11,000 nt of DNA from Neocallimastix lanati (nom. inval.) (lineage: Eukaryota > Neocallimastigomycota > Neocallimastigomycetes > Neocallimastigales > Neocallimastigaceae): NCBI GenBank assembly GCA_016946835.1, contig JACVTC010000017.1, positions 1,384,001-1,395,000 on the forward strand, given 5' to 3'. Each line of letters opens with the position of its first letter. The first letter of the stretch is position 1. Under the pieces are notes generated by a model. That model saw only the letters and a list, made by a program, of their open reading frames with translations, was not told the origin of the DNA and searched no databases. This document shows, one piece after another, positions 7,420-11,000 of this stretch. Position numbers and translations under genes: made by a program.

Positions 7420-7429
7420 TTGGTAATAT
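7415..7429 (+). repeat. Target-site duplication, right copy
   Basis: The right copy of the 15-bp repeat TCTTATTGGTAATAT, directly following the poly-A tail. The interrupted endonuclease frame resumes here. Confidence 0.8.
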
Positions 7430-7800
7430 ATATGTACCTTATAGTGGTCATAGTCTTCATGGTAGAGCTGCTAGAATTGAAATTTTGTCATGGTAAAATA
7501 GTCACTCTTCTCATCCTTCAATGTTGGATGGTGATTTTAATTTACCTACTGAAAAATTAGGTAATTTTACTCTCTAATTTTAGTAATTGGGAAAATTCTT
7601 CCCTTATAGGGCTCCTCAATTTCATGAAGTAGAGGTAATAGAGAATCTGATATAGATCATGCAATTGTCAATGATCATATGTTAGATTTACTTTCAAAGG
7701 GTATTTTTATTGATTTTCTCCCCCATATTTCAGATTATAAGTCTTTATTAATAAAAGGGAAATGTTTTACACTAGATAATTCAGATAATTCTTTCTCTCT
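7415..7800 (+). pseudogene. Host LINE, right part of the APE-type endonuclease domain (decayed)
   Basis: Reading resumes with LIGNIYVPYSGH and GRAARIEILSW, then GDFN at 7530-7541 (metal/catalytic motif), ESDIDH near 7643-7660 and ISDYKSLLI at 7727-7753. These are, in order, the conserved C-terminal blocks of apurinic-endonuclease-like LINE nucleases that nick target DNA. Lesions: TAA at 7494-7496, a frameshift between GDFN (frame 0) and DIDH (frame 2), further stops near 7577, and a Tyr where the catalytic His of the canonical SDH motif should be (7736-7738). The domain is dead. Confidence 0.82.
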
Positions 7801-8946
7801 GCCTAAAAAAGACAGTTAAATGGGATAGATTAAAATTGTATAAATGAAAAAGAATCCATTTTTTGACAATAACTATTTTTAGTGTATTAGAGGAAGTGAT
7901 TCCAGATCCGGATATTAGTATTGATGATGTTTATAAGAAATTTTATATCAACTTCATTCAATATTACTAAAGAACTTAATATCACGTCAATGTCAGAGGT
8001 AAGAAAATTCTTTTTTTTTTTTTCATATGTCACAGAAAATATTTAATTTTTAAAAAACTCAAAATGAAATTAAATAAAGCCATTAAATTTGAAGAATTAA
8101 TTGAAAAATATAATAGATTAAGCACAATTATTCATCATATATTGGTAATATTTATAGGAAAGTTGAATACCAACATTGGATCAATATAGGATGTGAATCT
8201 CATAATCCAAAAAAAAGCTTGGAAATGGCTTAAAGCAACAACAAAAGTAGATAAATTTAAAAATATGTTAAAATTCTCCAGTAAAAAACAAAAAATGGTA
8301 AAATTAGCTACTTCTACTTAAAGAACAGTTAGAAGTATAGCATAATCACTATAAAAAAAACTTGCATCAAGCCAATCTGATTTCAATAGTTCATTAATCG
8401 AATGGTCTAATAAAATTTTCTAATGGCATAATCAGATATATACAAGATATAATGATTGGGATATAAATCAAGGCATTAGTAGAAAAGGAATTAAAGAATC
8501 AATATTAGCTACTCCAAATTATAAAGCTTCAGGCCCGGATGGAATTCTTCTTGAATTTTATAAAGCTTTAATTCCTCCTGATGATAAAAAATTATGCAAA
8601 TAATTCAGCTTCTGGTTTAAATTGTTTACAGAAGATATTTTCTAGAATTTGGAATGACAAATTTTCTTGGTACATGGAATGAAGCAAGTATTATATCTAT
8701 TCCTTAAAAAAAGGAGATGATCTATCGGATTATGACAATTATCGAGGTATCTCTTTCATTAACAATGATATAAAACTCATTTTGAAAATAGTCTCTAAAA
8801 TGAATTTCGGAATATGAACTTAAAAATAATTTTATTAGACCAGAACAATTTGGATTTCAGTAACAAAGAAGAAAGTGTTCTATTTATTTATTTCAAATGG
8901 AGAAATTTGTCAAAGGCGTAAAAAAACGATAATAAAGAAACTTATC
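7801..8946 (+). pseudogene. Host LINE, linker and N-terminal half of reverse transcriptase (decayed)
   Basis: After the endonuclease come about 600 bp of linker with scattered recognisable pieces such as KKAWKWLKATTK near 8213-8245. RT blocks follow: SRKGIKESILATPNYKASGPDG (about 8478-8543, RT motif 1), LEFYKALIPP, KGDDLSDYDNYRGIS (about 8710-8754, motif 2) with IKLILKIVSK, and RPEQFGFQ (8837-8860, motif 2a/3). Each block is in a different frame from its neighbours or has stops between. The sequence ends at about NKETYL (8940s), just where the catalytic FxDxxKAYDS palm motif should start. The YxDD box, thumb and C-terminus are missing. All of this points to an old, inactive copy. Confidence 0.82.
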
Positions 8947-9117
8947 TATAGTGAGCTCTGCTTTCCTTTGGGGATCGCGTAGAGTGCTTCTATACTGGAG
9001 TTTCTTTGCTTATGGGGGTTGCGAGCGTCGACGCCGTACTGGTATGGAGTTAAACATACACCCATATTAACATATAGGGGAGACATAAGTCTTCAGTCTA
9101 TAAAAAAAAAAAAAAAA
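8947..9117 (+). other. GC-richer segment with a short poly-A end, origin unknown
   Basis: Composition changes abruptly: 8950-9100 is close to half G+C with many CpG dinucleotides (GATCGCG, GCGAGCGTCGACGCC), in a window that is otherwise far more AT-rich. It contains a 10-bp perfect palindrome GCGTCGACGC at 9025-9034 and ends in an A tract at about 9103-9117. One frame reads SELCFPLGIA, then a TAG at 8980, then a stop-free stretch through STPYWYGVKHTP and RGDISLQSI. I do not recognise this peptide. It could be the 3' end of another retroelement, a SINE-like sequence or a captured RNA gene. I see no tRNA-type A/B boxes, 5S-like core or matching target-site duplication. Confidence 0.45.
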
Positions 9118-9654
9118 TTAACATCTTTATTTCATAAAAACAATATTATAATTAAAAAAATATATCAAATTCCATTGGTAAATAAATATATATTTCTTTT
9201 TTCTTTTTATTTTCTTTTTTTTTTTTTTTTTAATAAATTAAGATAATTAATAAAATAAATTATTTATATATATTTTAGAAGAGTTGAAACACTTTTTATA
9301 TCTTTTATATCTTAAAAAAAAAAAATACACTAAATTAATCTAAATATATAAAATATATTTTAAAATAATACAATTATAAATTTTTAAAAAATAGCTAAAT
9401 TTCATTATTATAATAGTCATAAAAATATTTATATACAATTATAAATATTTTTTTTTAAAATAAAATAAAATAAAATAAAATAAAAATAAAAAGTAAAAAA
9501 TATGAAATAATGGATGATAAATTAAATCTTGGCTTCAGTAATAATTATTTATTTTTTATTTTTTTTTTTTTATTTTTTAAAATTTATTTAAAAGCTCAAT
9601 TTTTTATTTTTTAATATAAAAATTTGGTAAAAAAAAAAAAAAAATTATTATATT
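9118..9654. other. AT-rich gene-free stretch
   Basis: Homopolymers and an AAAAT repeat (about 9457-9487) dominate. No ORF of normal composition, splice pattern or RNA gene is visible. Confidence 0.6.
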
Positions 9655-9655
9655 T

Positions 9656-10080
9656 TTATACTTTGATGAATTTTTGGAATTAACAAGTTGTGCCACGATG
9701 GTGATTCGACCAGACACACCTCCTTTTCAAAATAAAAAGAGATCCTACTTTTTTCATCTTACTGGTCAACCAATCCCAATAACTAAATATTATATACTTT
9801 TTTTTTTTTTTTTTTGTTTTTTTTTTAGGTATACCAACCATTTGATAAAAACTTTACCATTGAATCCTATTATTAAATTACTTAACAACACTAAAGTCAC
9901 TAAAGCTCTCTCTTTTCTGTTAGTAGCATTTTCTTTCAAATTCAAAAATTCCTATTTTCATTTAAGAAGATTATAATTAACTCCTAATTGCTCTCTTACT
10001 TTGCACCATTATTTGGTTCAAATAAAGAGAGAACAAATAATACTTAGAAATTATTTAAGAAAGGATTAAGATGGATTTAC
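9656..10080 (+). other. Unidentified coding-like block, probably degraded
   Basis: Mixed composition returns. On the plus strand an open frame runs from about 9659 to TAA 9974-9976 (SCATMVIRPDTPPFQ, then a poly-T part coding Phe, then LIKTLPLNPIIKLL). It continues protein-like past that stop to another TAA near 10067. The minus strand also has a reasonable open stretch (RKERALVTLVLLSNL). I recognise neither. The TTTTTAG at about 9828 looks like a 3' splice site, but there is no good GTAAGT/GTATGT donor upstream. The likeliest reading is a relic of a mobile element or pseudogene. Confidence 0.2.
9991..10031 (+). repeat. 41-nt imperfect hairpin
   Basis: CTCTCTTACTTTG at 9991-10003 pairs with CAAATAAAGAGAG at 10019-10031 at 11 of 13 positions, with a 15-nt loop. 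Confidence 0.6.
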
Positions 10081-10109
10081 AGATTTTAACACAACGCCAA
10101 ATCTTTTAT

Positions 10110-10150
10110 TTACTGTATATTTCTCTTTCAAAAAGATAAATATACAGTAA
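10110..10150 (+). repeat. 41-nt near-perfect hairpin
   Basis: TTACTGTATATTT (10110-10122) and AAATATACAGTAA (10138-10150) are exact reverse complements. The 15-nt loop pairs again (TCTTT with AAAGA), leaving one C/T mismatch and a CAA apex, so 18 of 19 possible pairs form. Confidence 0.85.
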
Positions 10151-10175
10151 TAAACACCTGATAAAAAAAAAAAAA

Positions 10176-10351
10176 GATAATTCAGAAAGAATCAACTGAA
10201 AAAAAAAAAAAAAAGGATGATTCAGAAAGAATCGACTGATATATATATATAATATATATATATAAATATATATAAAAAGGATGATTCAGAAAGAATCGAC
10301 TGGAAAAAAAAAAAAAAAAAAAAAAAAGGATGATTCAAAAAGAATCAACTG
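10176..10351 (+). repeat. Four spaced copies of a 23-bp hairpin-forming repeat
   Basis: Copies lie at 10176-10198, 10216-10238, 10280-10302 and 10329-10351. The unit is GATGATTC, then AGAAA, then GAATCGACTG; GATTC and GAATC pair around the AGAAA loop. Copies 2 and 3 are identical; copy 1 differs at two positions (A for G at unit positions 4 and 19), and copy 4 has AAAAA in the loop and A for G at position 19. Spacers are poly-A or TA runs of 17, 41 and 26 bases. A fragment CACCTG followed by A tracts at 10155-10173 may be the end of a fifth copy. Confidence 0.9.
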
Positions 10352-10512
10352 AAAAAATAATTTTTTTTAATTTTTATTTCCTTATTTTTTTTCATTTTTA
10401 TTTTATTTTATCTTTTATTTTATTGTATTTATAATTATTATAAAAATTGAAATTAATTTATATATTTTATTTAAATATTAATAAATATATATATATTTAT
10501 TAAATATTTTTA

Positions 10513-10548
<36 letters not shown>

Positions 10549-11000
10549 TAATATTATTATTATTACCTTTTATTAATTTTTTTTTAAAATTTTAAATGTT
10601 TCCAATTTTTTTTTTTTTAATATTTATTTATAATATTTAATAAAGTTTACTATAAATATAAATATATTAAATTTTAAAATTATTTAGATACTGAATCTTT
10701 TTTAATTTTTTTTTTTTTTTTTTTTTTCCTATTAATTATTATTTTTTTTTTTTTCCTATTTTCTTTTCTTATTAAAACAATGTAAATATATACTTTTTTT
10801 TTTTGAAAAAATATCTTTAATTTCATTATTTAATTATTTTTTTTTATATTTTTTCATTTTTTTTTAAAAATTCAAATAAAAGAAAAAAATGAATAAAAAT
10901 TTAAATGAAATGAAATTATAATATATATTTAATGATGATTAAACTAATATTCCTTATATTAATTATACTACAAATATTCATAAGTAAAGTAATTAATTAT
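10352..11000. other. AT-rich gene-free right end
   Basis: A/T runs, an (ATT)n microsatellite at about 10507-10563 and several poly-T tracts. No gene or RNA is seen. The slightly more complex last 60 bases could be the flank of a gene beyond the window. Confidence 0.6.
10507..10563. repeat. (ATT)n microsatellite
   Basis: About ten ATT units, interrupted once by AATTAATAT, then five more. Confidence 0.9.

Noticed and set aside
6056-8946. Two rearranged fragments of one LINE in swapped order
   Set aside because: The exact 15-bp duplication next to a poly-A tail, and frame continuity across it, explain the order better as a nested insertion.
8947-9101. 5S rRNA, snRNA or tRNA in the GC-rich segment
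   Set aside because: I could not find a 5S core, U-snRNA motifs, or A and B boxes at the right spacing on either strand.
9674-9976. Intact 100-aa gene, or a gene with an intron ending at the TTTTTAG near 9828
   Set aside because: The poly-Phe part is a T tract, no credible donor lies upstream, protein-like sequence continues past the stop, and no family is recognised.
10176-10351. CRISPR array
   Set aside because: Spacers are poly-A or TA runs of unequal length, no cas genes are present, and the genome is clearly eukaryotic.
10176-10351. Heat-shock elements in the 23-mer repeats
   Set aside because: TTC and GAA triplets are present, but the spacing is one base and not the two needed for alternating nTTCnnGAAn units.

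Overview
The window comes from an extremely AT-rich eukaryotic nuclear genome. Intergenic DNA is almost pure A/T with long homopolymers, TTTATTA and TAAA microsatellites. There is one spliced gene with GT...AG introns, plus LTR and poly-A-tailed non-LTR retrotransposons. The best guess is an anaerobic gut fungus (Neocallimastigomycota). Another AT-rich protist or fungus (for example a dictyostelid) is not excluded, because this rests on composition and style, not on a database match.

Layout. Positions 1-1763 are the 3' part of a Ty1/copia Pol (reverse transcriptase then RNase H). It enters from the left edge and is broken by one frameshift near 984-996. A polypurine tract at 1749-1757 leads into a 3' LTR beginning TGTTAG at 1758, whose right end is uncertain. 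Positions 2500-4440 are a gene-free block with two TTTATTA arrays, a 62-bp tandem duplication, a small hairpin island and a (TAAA)n array. Positions 4599-5775 hold the only ordinary cellular gene, a four-exon glutathione S-transferase of 214 aa that resembles the alpha class.

Positions about 6056-8946 hold a nested pair of LINEs. The host is a decayed LINE (endonuclease, linker, start of RT). Its endonuclease region is split by a younger 5'-truncated LINE insertion at 6350-7414. That insertion has an open C-terminal ORF with a CCHC motif, an AATAAA signal and a 28-A tail, and is flanked by a perfect 15-bp direct repeat (6335-6349 and 7415-7429) that reads as its target-site duplication. The host LINE stops before its RT palm motifs. 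It abuts a strikingly GC-richer, CpG-containing segment (about 8947-9101) that ends in a short poly-A run.

The right end (about 9655-10360) is an unidentified block. It contains degraded coding-like sequence, two 41-nt hairpins, and four copies of a 23-bp hairpin-forming repeat separated by A or AT tracts. The rest, to 11000, is AT-rich with no gene I can support.

The genes do not form a pathway. This is one housekeeping/detoxification gene in a retrotransposon graveyard. The most informative structures are the LINE-in-LINE insertion, the GC-rich insert and the hairpin repeat cluster.
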